In this document: piece after piece, positions 33,745-47,010 of the stretch
Position numbering within the stretch: position 1 is the first letter of the stretch
Layout of the letters: every line of letters starts with the position of its first letter
Origin: Epiperipatus broadwayi
Lineage: Eukaryota; Onychophora; Udeonychophora; Euonychophora; Peripatidae
Reading direction: 5' to 3'
NCBI GenBank assembly: GCA_028023455.1
Contig: JAQFVV010012405.1
Span: forward strand, 2,421,149 to 2,485,148
DNA length: 64,000 nt
Translations under genes and position numbers: made by a program
Notes under the pieces: generated by a model
Told to the model about the DNA's origin: nothing
Seen by the model: the letters and a program-made list of their open reading frames with translations, nothing else
The model's database searches: none

Positions 33745-36700
33745 GTATAGGTACATGGAATGTGCAAGGTTTACATGATACAAACTTTTCAAGACTAGAA
33801 TAGAGGACTGCACTGGTGGCTAAGGAATTATCACCATTTAAGATTGATATAAATGCTGTTAGTGAAACTCATCTCTTAGAGTAGTGTTTAGTAAACATTT
33901 TAACATGAAGGGCCATTTTGTTTAAATGCCCATCTCCTTCAATAAAAAAGTCACAAGGAAAGAAATGAATAATAAGTTTATGAGAAATATGGATTTCTGG
34001 ATGACTGTGGATATATTTTTAACATTTATTTTACTAATAGAACATAATAGAATCTGTATACATCCTAATGAAAATTAAAATTCTTTATTTGACAGTTTAA
34101 TTTATTCACAATATTCTAATATTTTCACATTCATTATATACAATAATTACAGCTTTATAATAAGGCTGAATTTATGAAACTACATTGTAGAGTGCATTTT
34201 TCCTTTTTTAGTGTTATCAAAGTATTTATTTACAAATCAGAGCTATGAATCAGAGATCAAAGAGCCTCATGTAGCTAATGGAATAGAGGGATGGATACAA
34301 GTTTTTTTTTTTGAGAGTCAGATAAGTTGTGAAAGCAAAATGGATGTGGTTTTTTTGTAAGTCTAATTTCTTCTATTGTTGGTATTCTTCATTATATCAC
34401 AGATAGACAAAAAAGTATTAAAATTCACTCATCACAGGGGTACTAATGCTCATTTTATTAGTGCCTTTGCTCTAACATTAGATTCAAAGAATTTAGAGAA
34501 GGAAAGCTTTATTTTTTTTTGGATAGCATTATTACAGTAATACCATTAAAAGAGATCAAATTTTTCTTCTTGGAGACTTTAATGCTCACGTTAGTACAAA
34601 TAGTAAACTTTGGCCAAAAGTTATTTGAAGTAATGGTATTGGATGCTGTAAGTTCAAATGATTAGTTATTATTGAATTTTTCACAACACATAGGTTGTCT
34701 ATCACAGATACTTTGTTTAGTCAGAAAAACTGTCCTAAAGGAGCATAGATGAATCCACATTCAAAACATTGGCATTTAATAGATTACATTATTGTTAGGA
34801 TCCAGAATATAAAAAAATTTACAATACCTGAGCACTTACCTATACAGATTGTTGAATAGACCATAGATGAGCATATTTCAAGATTAAAATGATAATTTCA
34901 TTAAAAATTAGATATTATTTCAATCATATTCACAAGAAAATTGATGTTAATTCTTCTGAAGAGTCTACTTTATATATTAAATTTCAACAGCTATTAAACA
35001 CTAAAATTGCTAATTTGGAATTTCAGAATTCATATTACTGAAGCAATTTCACCTATATACGTTTAAAGCGTATTATAAGTCTTAAGGAATATATTATGTA
35101 TACAAGAAGCACGAGTAGTTTTTTGATAATGATCTTATTAGTAATTTGATTAAAAGGGAATCTGTGGAATTTTCTGCTTTTCAGAATAATAGATTGAATG
35201 TGGAACTTCATAATAAATATAGTGATCTGAAGACAGAAGTTCAATGTCTAATGAGAAGGCTTATAAATAGTTGGTGGATTAAAACTGCAAAGATGATACA
35301 GCAACATATGGATCTGAGAAATGGTAACTCAGTTCTATTAAATCCAGCAATGGCATTGTCTTATATGATATCAATGATATTTTGAACAGGTGGAATGAAT
35401 ATTTTGATCATTTTTAAAATAATGATATAAAATTGAAATGATGTCTTTTAATATTATATCCATTACTCATTTACATTTACACTGATATCCAGTTTAGTGA
35501 AATCAAAACAGCTGTTTGTAATCTTAAAAATGTAAAGACTGCAGGTCCTAATGAAATATGTAGATAAGTTTTTAAAGTATAGTGATACTATGTTAGCTTC
35601 AAAGATTTTTAGAATTTTTTAAGAATATATACTCATGAATTTGTGCCAAAATTTTAAGGATGTGTTTCAGTGTTCCAATTTTTAAAAACAAAGACAATAG
35701 ACAAGATTGCTTAAAATATTATGAATAGTATTTTATACTACTTTCAAGAATTTATTTTATTGAATAGATTACTTTCAGGGATAGATGAATGGTTATTAGA
35801 GATTAATTGCATTTTAGAAGCTCTAAATGCACAATATAGACATAATTTTTGTAGCTAGGCAAATGCGAACAAAGTGTTGAGCAGAAAGGACTGATCTATA
35901 TATTACTTTTATTGATTTGATCAAGGCATTTGATTCAATTAATAGGACAGGTCTGAGGCATTGTTTAAAATTAGTTGCTTGTCCACCAAAATTTATTCAC
36001 ATTGTACATCTTTTACATGATGAATGAGATGAATTGTTATTATTACTACAGATTGAAAATCAACCATTTGAGATGAAAATTAGTGTTAAATAAATGTAAT
36101 GCAGGTTTGGTGATTGAAAATTATAATTTGAATAATTAGAAGTGAAAAAAAATAACTTTTTTTCTTGATTCTGGATTTGCAATATGCTGATAATTATGCT
36201 ATTTTTTCTAGTTCAGAAGATAATTTAAAGAAAGTATTTAATGTTTTGAATTTAAAGAAAGTATTTAATGTTTTGAATGCAACAAATAAGGTCTTTGATT
36301 TATTAACTAATGTTTAAAAAAAACTCAAGTTATTTATCAGCCAGTGGCAGAAGAAAAATCTTTAGCAACTTTAAGCCTGGATGGTTATTAACTTGAGAGT
36401 GTAAGTCACTTTAAATATCTTGGTAGTTTTATAAATAGAAAGCTGGATTTGCATTGCTGCTACTTTCATTACAGGAATATAACTACAACAACTAATTTTA
36501 GCTGTAGATAGAACTTATTTTACCTAATTTATTGTATGTAAGTGAGACTTGGACACTTTTTCAATACAATATAAAGGGCATTAGAAAAGTTTCATTTAAG
36601 GAAACTTTATAAAATTTTAAAAATATAGTAGTAAGATCATAAAGCAAATCAATAAACTAGCTGGATATAGTCCACTATTGTACATTATACCTTCGTTAGA

Positions 36701-37085
36701 TTGGACTTGTAAAATGAATGAACAATGCAAGATTTCCTAAAAGAGTGTTTTATGATAAACTTGCACATGGTTTTCATGAGCGAGATAGATCCATGTATAC
36801 TATTAGGATTATCTCAGAGGTATTGCAAAGAAATGTTATATTGATTGTTTGTATTGGAAAGATATAGCAGATAATAATAACATTGGAGATTTACAATTAG
36901 ATATGATTTTGAAGTATTTCAGGAAGAAAAGTTTTCTGTTGATGAAATTAAAAGACAACATTGTAAAATATCAAATAAGCAGAAAAATGAACCACCCTAT
37001 TCTATTTATGGATGTATTTGTAGTTCATGGATCAAAAGTTATTTGTAGAGCAATTTTTTTCTCCTTTTTTTTGTTTTGGAGTTAG
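33745..37085 (+). mobile_element. Near full-length but dead LINE (AP endonuclease, RT, Cys-rich tail)
   Basis: Blocks in order: IGTWNVQGLHD (33752), VAKELSPFKIDINAVSETHL (33812) and LLGDFNAHVSTN (34570) of the AP endonuclease; TFIDLIKAFDSINRTGL (35915) and CPPKFIHIVHLLHDE of the RT palm; YADNYAIFSSS (36190, second catalytic Asp lost: YADD to YADN); YLGSFINRKLDL; DWTC near 36700; YWKDIADNN and a final GCICSSWIKSY Cys-containing tail. This set is the widespread invertebrate LINE whose endonuclease is often annotated as 'craniofacial development protein 2-like'. Frames change many times. A 5'-truncated relative is at 54361. Confidence 0.8.
36221..36274 (+). repeat. 27-bp tandem duplication inside the LINE
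   Basis: TTTAAAGAAAGTATTTAATG is present twice in direct repeat right after the RT catalytic region, adding nine codons. Confidence 0.85.
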
Positions 37086-37694
37086 AAAAACCATATTTGT
37101 TTTACAAGTGGCTTAGTTATGGAAATCTTTTATGTGTGCTGGTTTTGATTTATTTATGGGTTGAATCACATAACGTTTAAATTGAAAAATTATTGATCTA
37201 TAAACAGTTGAGAATTGAAGATATAATAATAAAATACTTAAACAGGTAGTATTTATATTGTGTAGATTTTGAAAGAGTTTAATTCTGTTTTTATTTAGTA
37301 AACAAGAAATAAAAGCTTTAAATTCAAACATATTTAAAAAACAAAAATTAAATTAATTTGTTGAAGGGAAATGTTTTGTGTATTTGTCACAGAATTTTAG
37401 AATTGAGGAAATTGATGAAGTTATAAGGTTAAATCAATTATCCAATATTTTTTAGCAAGACCTATTTATATCTGTTTTGTGACCCTAAATGGTTTGTTAA
37501 TCAGACAGTATTCAAAAGTTCAATAAACCAACTGAAATCTTTATAGATATCTTTATAAATAACTGTGAATAGCTAATTGTCTTGCAAAAGCTTTTCATTG
37601 AATAACTAAAATTCAATTAGATAATTTTATTATTGTGTGTGCATGTTCACATTTTATCTTACATTATTTTTGACTTGAATTGCTAAATATATAT
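37086..37694. other. Intron sequence, nothing recognised
   Basis: No motif found; AT-rich. Confidence 0.5.
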
Positions 37695-37925
37695 ATATGA
37701 CTTAAAGTCTTCATAGGTATGATAATAATAATGTTGGCATCAACAAGGGCATTGAATGTTCCATCATCAAATTTTTGATGATATGGATGGCTGAAAAGTT
37801 GGAAGGTGGAGAAGATTGAAGCTTGTCCTTTAAAGTTTGAAGATGTGCTATCTTAATATTGTAACAGGATGGGGTAGCAAGGTGGATGTGATGGTCATAC
37901 CTGAGGTGATGGAACATAGACATTA
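37695..37925 (+). repeat. Dispersed fragment of the family-2 (retrozyme-like) repeat
   Basis: Shares GCATCAACAAGGGC, GATATGGATGGCTGAA, GAGTTGGA/AGTTGGAAG, GAGAAGATTGAAG and CCTTTAAAGTTTGAA with 48060-48210 (same orientation) and 47700-47880 (inverted). The hammerhead part present downstream in those copies is not found here. Confidence 0.75.
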
Positions 37926-40900
37926 ACACCAATTAATTAAAGTATGAAAATATTGACCAATATAAATTTAAAGTGAAATATCAAATAATTAAATTGAGAG
38001 TATAATATTTTAGAGATAACATATAAAGTAATGAGCAATGATAAAAAATATGTGAGCAATTTTATATATTAAAAGAAGAGAACATGAGATCAATAGATCT
38101 GAGAGATCAGCCAGCTAGATCATCCCAGTTAACTCCTTAGAGCAACTAAAAGCATAATTAATTAACCATCAACCAGCATTATAAATAAAAGTAAGTATGA
38201 GTAATACTCAAAATAACCATTTATCACCATGAATGATTCATAATCAAAATAAATTAATAGTCATTCTGGTGACTGGATTGGAAATGGGTCTTCTGTAGAC
38301 CAGGCTAAGTTTGCGCCTTGCCAGCTTGGGGCAATTATTTAAAGCTTAATTTGGATGCACCATCTTAGTGTTCATCTATCAGAATACATAATAATAAATA
38401 ACAATAATGCTGAGTTATTAAAACATGCTGATCATCATGGTCATTTAGTACCGTTGATGTAAAGGCCAACTATAAACTTACATTCTAATGGACTAAACTA
38501 AATAAAATATAGGGCAGGGCTTTAAATAATATAATCTTAGTGCCATTACAGGACATCAATCATCAGCATCAGGATGCCGATAAGCATTAATATATACCCC
38601 CATTCATATATTCAGCTGTTATACTCAAATCTGGAACATGAAATCTATAACTGTTACAGTGATCAAGAGATGATGAAAATGTACAATTTTTAATTATTGA
38701 ATACAAGTTTATTAATAAAAAGATGAAGTTAAAGACTCTAGAATATGGCTATACACATAAATCTTCTGATTTTGCTTAACATACAATAATAAAAAAGAAT
38801 TGTCACATTGTGATTTACATATATGTGATTTACAAAATTCAAGTTATTACATTGATTTACATATATGTTCTAATAGGTGTATTTAAAACCATATAGCACA
38901 CAGACATGTGGCTTAATATAAAATGAATATTTTTGAATTGACTTATAATATTAAAATGTTACATATAAGTGTCTATTTGACACACATTGGTATTTTCAAT
39001 ACAATTGGCATATATACATACATGTGTGTGTACATAATTTCTGAACATAGTTAAATTGTCCTATAGTAATACAGGATTAAACTTTTTAACTTATATTTTT
39101 AATAATACAATTACCTATGCTAGGTTTATTAGAACACACACATGTATATATAATTGTGCATGTCTGTGCATTACAACAATTGATTAATTATATAAATGAA
39201 ATTCATTTTCTATCATATTTGATAACTTATTTAATATACATGTATGTGTGTATTGAATTGCAGATACACACACAAGTCTACAGCATATATTTCATTTTTG
39301 TCAAAATAAAATTATTAATTTTATATGTAATTATTTTTTGATTTAACATATATGTATTGTGTGTATATGTGCACATTGATGTTTACATATTTTAACCTGA
39401 CAAAATAAAAAGTTTTACAAAATGTACTTTCCATAATTAATTCCTTGTTTAATTTTAAGAGTATATAAAATTCACATAGGCATGTATAATATATAAAATA
39501 TAATTTAAAAAAGCTATTATTAAACTTTATTACAACTTTCTCTCTCTCTCTCTCTCTTTTAAAAAAGTATAGTCAATTTTTGACAGAAAAGTTCTTTTTT
39601 TATCAGGTAACTCTTAACTAATTAAAGTTTTTTTTTTAAAATGGAAATAGTCACTTTTATGACAGGTTACTTTTTGATTGTTGATTAATTAGTTATCAAC
39701 ACTTTTAGAATTGACTATTCTTTACTTTTTGATTTTTAATTCAAACAAAATTATACTTGCATTTTAAGTTATATATATATAATATCATTTTTATAAGGAA
39801 TTACCAAAACAATTTCTTTAAATATATATCAAATCGTCTTTCTTTTAGTCATTTGACTCAAGCAAATTATTAATTTGGTTTACTTTAAGTTATTAAGTTA
39901 TAATTTTAAAAGTCATTTTAAGGATTTTAAACTAACTCATCAGCTCTCTCTCTATATATATATATTTTAACGGTCAATGAATGAGCCTTAAATGTATCTG
40001 CACTACACGGGCACCATCTAGGCATTTGAACCTAGAAAAATTTATATAGTAGGCAGATACGTAAGTTAAGATTAAAAAAAAACTTATATATATTATTCTG
40101 ACCGTTTGCCCAAGATCACTAGCTCATAGAGTAGCAGAGATTTTAAACATTTATAAGTCTCAATAGATTTCTATTCTCAAAATATATATTAAATATTTAG
40201 AACAATAAAATAAAAGAAGCCACTGCCAGTAATTAACACACAAATAGATTTTATTAACGCACATTTAAAATTGAGGAATAAATTTATTTTAACATTAATA
40301 ATTTTTTTAAAATTTTAAATTCAAATTACTATTTAAATAGACTGCACAGATGGATATTTAAATTATATGTTATTTTAGCATGTCGAGTATAGATAGTCTA
40401 CATAGATTTTTTTCCACTTAAAAACTTATCAAAACATTCATTCAATCAGACTAGAAGTTCGTAGCCAACCCAATGCCTGCTTCCAGATATATAGTCGCAA
40501 TCAATGCAATATGAAGATGCTAGCATAAAACCACGCCGACAGGAATGTGCATCTGACAGCGTGATATTATTTAAAGGAAATGATCCATGTCCAGAACAGG
40601 AAAGTACATCTGTCTGACTAAGGAATCATATATGGTTATTTTTAAAGAGTGCTACGTATGGGGGAGAGTGGTCTTTCTGCCATCTTATAACTCCCTGTCC
40701 ATAGAGCTCTAGTAGAAGGGGTCAATGGCGCAGGAAATACATCTGCGATCATTTCAACGATATGACTGCCTCTTTGGGGTCATGCATTCAGTTGGGCACA
40801 TTGCTCTGTATGCTAAACACGCTTCACATTACATTAATATAAACACCCATATATCCCTCCACAATCATTGCCCTAACTACGAAACAAATAGCCTTTAATT

Positions 40901-43900
40901 AAAATCCCTTAAATTAAACATAAACGAATTTAAACATAGTTATTAATCTTTATCCATGCAGCTATCTACACCCAACTTTAATTTAATACATTTTATTTAG
41001 CAGATAGAAATAAATAACCTAGTTAAATACAAACATAAATAATTAAATTAAAAAAAATGGAAATGATTGAAATAGCAAACGTATATAAAAACAAATATTT
41101 ATAATTGATTTAGAGTTCTATTCTTGGTCAGATAAGAGTACATTCATTTATATTACTTTTTTTTTTCTTTGGATTGATTACTTATTGACGTTATACGGTA
41201 ATTGTTTAAAAGAAAGTTCAATTGGTAAAAGTTTATACTTTACGGATTCTGCAGATTTTGCGGTCCATCTTCGTGATCACTTATGTAGATTGTTTGTTCT
41301 TCCTTTTTTAAAAACGAAGCCGCTACTTGCCATTCCTTTTTGGTCCCTAACTGTCATAGGGAGGTCTCAGCTGATTGTCTGGAAAATTAAATTTATTGCT
41401 GATTTCCACATAGTGAAAATCTGCAATATAGCTAGTTATAATGACATATTCATAGTCAGCTCTCAGATAACAATTATAATAATAATTTGGCTTTATATTT
41501 TTATTAGTCTCTTATCATCTAATCTTTGGATTCAACCGGCAAGACGTCACTAATCCTCTGGTGTTTCAATTACGGTCCATGCTGACATTTCTGGTGTTTG
41601 CATTGGTCATTTAATTTCTTTGTACTCTCTTATCTGACCCTTTAATTTAATTTAAATGCCTCAAGGGTCAGTTTGCTTTTGAACAATCATTTAATTAATA
41701 AGGCAATCATTTCCATTTTCTAAGATTATAGAAATCAACATTATTTCTATTTCCAAAAATATCAAATCTTTATATCTTTACTTTTTTTACAAAAAAAATT
41801 ACTTTCAAATATTTTTATTTTTTAAAATAGTTTTTAAAGTTGTCCATCATGCGATCTATATATACGTTAAACAGTTTTTAAATTTCAGTTTTTAAGTTAA
41901 GTTTTTTTTTTTTTAATAAATCAATTTTTATTTATGATCCTTTTTATTTTAATTTTAAAATAATGTAACGGAATATTATATTCTGTTTATATATATATAT
42001 TGTGCCAGGCATTATCAAATGGCCTTGCACAAAGTCTGTATTAAGCACAACAAATATAAAAATGTGCTTGATTAATAATGGAGGTTGAGTCTGAGCAGTA
42101 GAATACCCACACACACAAATTTAAATATTGTACATGTATAATAAACTCATGTATTTTTTTTTATTTTTCTATTTTGTATATTTTTTATGATATATCACTT
42201 TATGTATTTGGCTTTTCTCTGAAAAATTCAAATAGAGGAAGGCAAACTTATTAAACAAATGAATCAAATGTTGGAACATATTAATAAAATAAATAATTAA
42301 AGCAATTGTTCCAACATACTTGTATATTTTTCATTTTTTAAATTACTTCTCTAAAAACAAATTTTATTCTATAAACAAAGAATGTTAATTGCTTTTGCAA
42401 AAATCTGACCAAAACAAAATGTTTGATAATGATATAATTAAAATGTTATCTTTTTTTTTATGAAATAGAAATTCTTTTGAATTGAATAGCTGTAATCAAG
42501 TGGTCTGAGTAATCAAGATGGAAACTAGTCATTGTATCAAACTTAAAATGTAGAATTTAATCGGAAAAATTGTAAGGAATGTTATAATCTAAGTGATAAG
42601 ATAAATTGAAAGGATTGGCTGATTCATACTTTTCAGAGGGCTAGTGGGAGTGATATAGTTTAGTCAATGCTGTGAGATTCTTCTTTCTTTGGCATTCAAG
42701 TCATTCACTACTTTGGCTCCAGAGATTTTCAATCATCTAGAAACTTAGAAATAAATTTATGAACTAAAACGCTGCTGACATTTTCTAAGAAATCCATTAT
42801 ACAGTTCTTTTAAGAACTCTTGATTTCTTAAGAATTTAATAAACTAGTCAAGATAGCAAATGAACATTTGATAAAAATTATTATCATATAGAAACAGAGG
42901 AAAATATGAAGCAATCTACCAGTGAGTCCAGTAAAATGACCGTGGGGTAGACAACCAGCCAATGAACCCATCTTTTCTCTGTTCCAAGCACCAAGATGTG
43001 ATCATGCCAGTTCCAGTGGGTCACGATGATGACAAAAGCTGACCTGCCGATGCCGAATGAGAGGAAATCCTCACTGCACAGCTAGTTGAATTGAAGCCCA
43101 CTCAGAGCCCAGAGGAGAAGAATGAAGATGCCGACATAAGTTTGTTTTAAGATATTTTATTAATATTGGCATAATTAACTCTGATGTTTCTGGTTAAATA
43201 TATTATTATTATTTTTTTTAATTATTAATCATTTAAAAAAGAGAGAGTTGTCTCTCGCATATGAATATTGAATTTATGGTTATTACGGGCATAAATGATA
43301 AAGCTTTTACTTAAATCTTTTGAGTCAAATTTTCTATTTCAAATTCTAGTATTGTCAACAAAGATAAACGAGATTCTTTTTTTTTTTTTGCTATTCCTTT
43401 TCTTCTTATTCGTCATATATAAATATACATGTATATATATGCATACATACGCTTATAATATTCGATAAATACGATATCTCATGCTGAATATCTAAAAATG
43501 TATTTAACCGTATATCCTTTTTAAGTTATTTTTTTTTTGTCACTGCTGCACTTCATGATGCATATAAGAAGGGATTGATCTATTATAGATTCCCTGTAAG
43601 CAAGTACTTTAATAACTTTATATTTAAAATAATAGTAAGTGTATAATTGTGCTGCACGTATATACATGTATAGGAATTTATCTATAGCAAAAGGGAAATA
43701 GATACAGTACCTTATGGTGAGTACGATATAGTATCTGAGCCAATGCAACCTATTGACTTGTTGAAAATATGAAATTAGTGAAATATTTCATAGTGCAAAA
43801 ATATGTATGCATAGTTGTTGTTTTTTTTTTTATTATTATATTTGCTATCAATAAAAAGATTTTAAAGTCATCAGTAAAAGTGTATGCCTATATAACCGAA

Positions 43901-46039
43901 AATCTCTTATCTAAAAATATCTGTACATCATTTCTACTGTGTAAAAAATGCTCAGACCACTTCCATTACTTATAAACATTGTAAATAGCTTTAGGGATTT
44001 ATTATTTTTCTTATTTAAAATTGTATTTTATCTATTTTAACACCTTGAATATATATATGGGTTTGTGATCATTAATTATTTAGTATTTTTTTTATTATAT
44101 CGTCATTAGTATGAAACGGTGGTGGGTATTTGGGATTAAATAAATATTTAATCATAATATTAAACTTTTTTCATTTTCATATTATTATTTATTTGATAAA
44201 AATGTATTCTTTCCTTATCAACCACATACCTGTAATAATCATTTAACTTACCCATTTGAAGACTCTAGATGTAGAGTGACTGAGCTAGCCACAATGGATA
44301 TCGCTCTACCGGGGTGTTAAATCTTATTCTTATGCTCCGCTGAACATATGGTATTGCACATCCTTCTAGAAGGGTGAAAAATTCACTTTTTGATTCTTTT
44401 CTAGAAGTGGTGCGCAAAAGTCTATTTTTTGTAAATAGATTTTTCAAAGGTGTGTACTTGCCGTTGTTCTAAATATTCGGGCATTCAAATAAGATATCAA
44501 CTAAAGGATGTTTTTAACTGGAAGAGTCCTGTCAATCCACTCTTTCTATCAATTTAGCTGGAAGTACCAATATACATGAGTACAGACAATTGGCTAAATT
44601 GATATCCATTTCTTTACCTGTTGAATCTTGGTCACTTCATGCTCAGTGCAAGATTAGGAAAAGAATTCCGCAGGGAGTATGGTCCGGTACAATATATATA
44701 TATATATATATGCATTTATCTGTTGTTCCCTGCATGTATAGATAAACAGTAGCATATGTATATGAAATCTTCAAGCTTTCTCGGTGGTTTGGGTGAGATT
44801 GGTTAATAGTCATATTGGGGAAAAAATAATTCAGGTATGGTTGGCATTCTCCTTTCTGTCTAGATCTTGATGAGCTTCAGGCCAGCAAACTATCTTGTCC
44901 AGATTTGTAGCTATGAATTTCAGCACAAAAAAGTGGGTCATTTTCCTCCTTGTGAATTCAGATTCTACCATTGAACTGTAGAGCAGCTGATTCCTCCTGT
45001 CTTGACTTCAGCTATATCTTCATGGGAACTCTGCTAGCTAATTCTGCAACTAGCTATTCTGATTTTTAAAAATATTATTAGCCAAGCTTTCTGGCCAGCT
45101 CTTACAAAATATATTTAGCCAAGACTTAATACCAGACTCTGTCCAGTGCTTACAAAAACTACAAGCCAAACTGAACCGATATTTTTATCAGCCTTTTTAT
45201 AAGAGTCATTTGGAGGTAATAAAAACACCTTAATTAAAAACAGTTTTCTTTTATCTCTCTAATTTCTAAAAATTATTTGCTTTACTTCTCTATTTATATT
45301 TATCTCTTATATGTAGACCAGACATTAACAGCCTCTATTCTGAGAAATGTAACTCAAAATGAGATATTATGGCAAAGTATATCTTGGTTTTTTTGATCAG
45401 AGGAGCTGTAAGATTATGAATTCATTTAATTTATTGCTAACAATAATTGGCTTATAATTTTAAAGTTTAACAGTTCAAAATTCATCTATCTGACTGAACT
45501 ACTTCAACTGATATAAAAATTAAGTCATAATCTTCTGGAATCACCAACAATTATTTTTGATTCAGGAAATAGATGATTTATGTAAGAAAGAATTAAAATT
45601 ATGTGAGAGAAAAAATATAGAAACCAGAATGCATCTCCAGCATAGAAGATTGAACATATAGGAAGTAGTTTAAAGATAATTATATTAAAGATTATTCTCC
45701 ATATAGTTCTAATATTAATTCATTAAGATGCTATTTATAGTATTAATATTCTGATGGAATTGTCTTTTAGTCTCATCTTAAGAAATTGACAAGTAACTGT
45801 ATTAATATAGTAACTTGTTAAATTCAAATTTATGAAGATTTTCCCGCACTGAAAAAAAAAAAACTTTTGAAGAATTTCCTTTTACACCCAACAAATATCT
45901 ATTAAATGTCATGGTATTTTCTTCTTTTAGTACTCTAATAATAATGCAGAGAAACTGTTAATCAAATAGAACCAACAATTAGATTAATTTAATATCCATA
46001 AAGTCTAATGTTGACGATGTAATGAGAAAAATGCAAGCA
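37926..46039. other. Long intronic stretch without recognised genes
   Basis: Several islands of more balanced base composition (38250-38345, 40440-40830, 42920-43140, 44240-44680, 44780-45190) have no motif I know. Simple repeats: (TC)n at 39538-39558, short TA runs. The frames at 41185-41553, 43769-43975 and 44265-44447 have no family signature or splice context. Confidence 0.5.
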
Positions 46040-46130
46040 TAGTGAGTGATTGATTTCTTTCCACTTTTAACATCTTGTGATGGAGTGTAATCATAAACAT
46101 ATGACTAAAGACATGTGAAAAAGATGTATG

Positions 46131-46182
46131 ATCCCCAAGATGCACATTTAATGCTGAAACAGCATTTATCAGTTGGCTCAGG
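46131..46182 (-). ncRNA. Hammerhead-like motif, family 2, unit 1
   Basis: Minus strand: CCAA, CTGATAA, a perfect six-pair stem II (ATGCTG-TTT-CAGCAT), TAAA, TGTGC, ATC, TTGG. Stem I CCAA/TTGG is intact. Two core changes (CUGAUGA to CUGAUAA, GAAA to UAAA) predict inactivity. Confidence 0.55.
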
Positions 46183-46433
46183 TCAATCCCTCATGCATAT
46201 CTTTATCTATAGCCATATCAACCCTCACAACTTTGACATAAACCACTTAATAAAAATATATCCATAATTTTTATTAATCATCCATTAGACTAGAAATTAC
46301 CCACTTAATGAATAATATTTCTGTAGTGTAATTTTCACTACACCACTCTATACATTTTTATTATCTTGTGGAAGAGTATTATCATAAACATAGTATTAAA
46401 GATGTGAAAAAAAGATATGTGAAAAAAAGGTAT

Positions 46434-46488
46434 GATCCCAAGATGCACATTTTGTGCTGAATCAGCACTCATCAGTTGGCCAGATCAC
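46434..46488 (-). ncRNA. Hammerhead-like motif, family 2, unit 2
   Basis: Minus strand: CCAA, CTGATGA (46469-46475), perfect stem II GTGCTG-ATT-CAGCAC, AAAA in place of GAAA, stem III ATG/CAT in the sister-derived alignment, triplet ATC, TTGG. The only core fault is the G-to-A in GAAA. Confidence 0.6.
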
Positions 46489-46776
46489 ATTCCCTCACAC
46501 ATATCTTTATCATAGTTCAGTACATATAGATAACCAATTACTATAATTTAATTGATAACTGTCAAACTTAGCACACTCACAATGTGATACAAACCACTTA
46601 ATGGAATCACATTAATAATTTTTATTAGTCATTTATTAGACTAGAAATTATCCATTTGATAAATAATATTTTAGTAATGGAATATTTATTATGCCACTTT
46701 CATTTCTATCCACTTTAACTCCTTGTGAGGAGTGTAATAATAAACATATGATTAAAAACATGAAACTGCAATATGA

Positions 46777-46823
46777 TCCTCAAGATGCATATTTTGTGCT
46801 GAAGCAATGTTCATCAATTGGCC
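46777..46823 (-). ncRNA. Hammerhead-like motif, family 2, unit 3, degenerate
   Basis: TTGATGA replaces CTGATGA, stem II is broken on its 5' side, and AAAA replaces GAAA; the ATC and TTG of the cleavage side remain. Confidence 0.45.
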
Positions 46824-46830
46824 CAGAGGG

Positions 46831-47010
46831 ATTGTGATCTGGGTCAACTGATGAATGCTAATTTAGCATGGAATGTGCATCTTGGGGATCATACATATTT
46901 TTCACATCTTTAATATGACTTCTGGTTCAGCATGAAATATGCAAATTGGGGATCATTCATCTTTCTCACGTCTTTAGTCATATGTTTATGATTACATTTC
47001 TCCATAAGGT
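46831..47010 (+). repeat. Inverted family-2 fragments
   Basis: Two pieces in the opposite orientation to the array, both starting near the hammerhead and running into GGGGATCAT..CA..TCTTT..ATATG, with the second continuing to TAGTCATATGTTTATGATTACA. With the array this makes a palindromic arrangement centred near 46825. Confidence 0.7.
46837..46884 (+). ncRNA. Hammerhead-like motif, family 2, inverted copy
   Basis: Plus strand: TCAA, CTGATGA (46848-46854), stem II ATGCTA-ATT-TAGCAT. This is a compensated pair (A-T) against the G-C seen in unit 2. Then GGAA for GAAA, ATC, TTGGGGATC. A second partial copy with an intact GAAA follows at 46927-46960. Confidence 0.55.

Larger units (their letters stand above)
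46040..46830 (-). repeat. Tandem array of family-2 units, about 300-340 bp each
   Basis: Three direct copies: blocks CTTGTGATGGAGTGTAATCATAAACATATG, AAGATGCACATTT, a hairpin TGCTGA..CAGCA, CATCAGTTGG, CACATATCTTTATC, TTATTAGTCAT..TTAGACTAGAAATTA recur at spacings of 303 and 342 bases (hammerhead cores at 46171, 46474 and 46816). The third unit is cut off and followed by inverted pieces. Each unit has one hammerhead-like motif on the minus strand. This is the architecture of retrozymes: short tandem units that can yield unit-length circular RNA. Confidence 0.8.

Noticed and set aside
40000-40080. tRNA-like or SINE element (GCACTACACGGGCACCATCTAGGC)
   Set aside because: No acceptor stem or anticodon arm could be formed, and no flanking duplication was found.
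44265-44447. 60-codon minus-strand frame in a GC-richer island as a gene
   Set aside because: No family resemblance and no splice sites; could equally be a repeat of unknown type.
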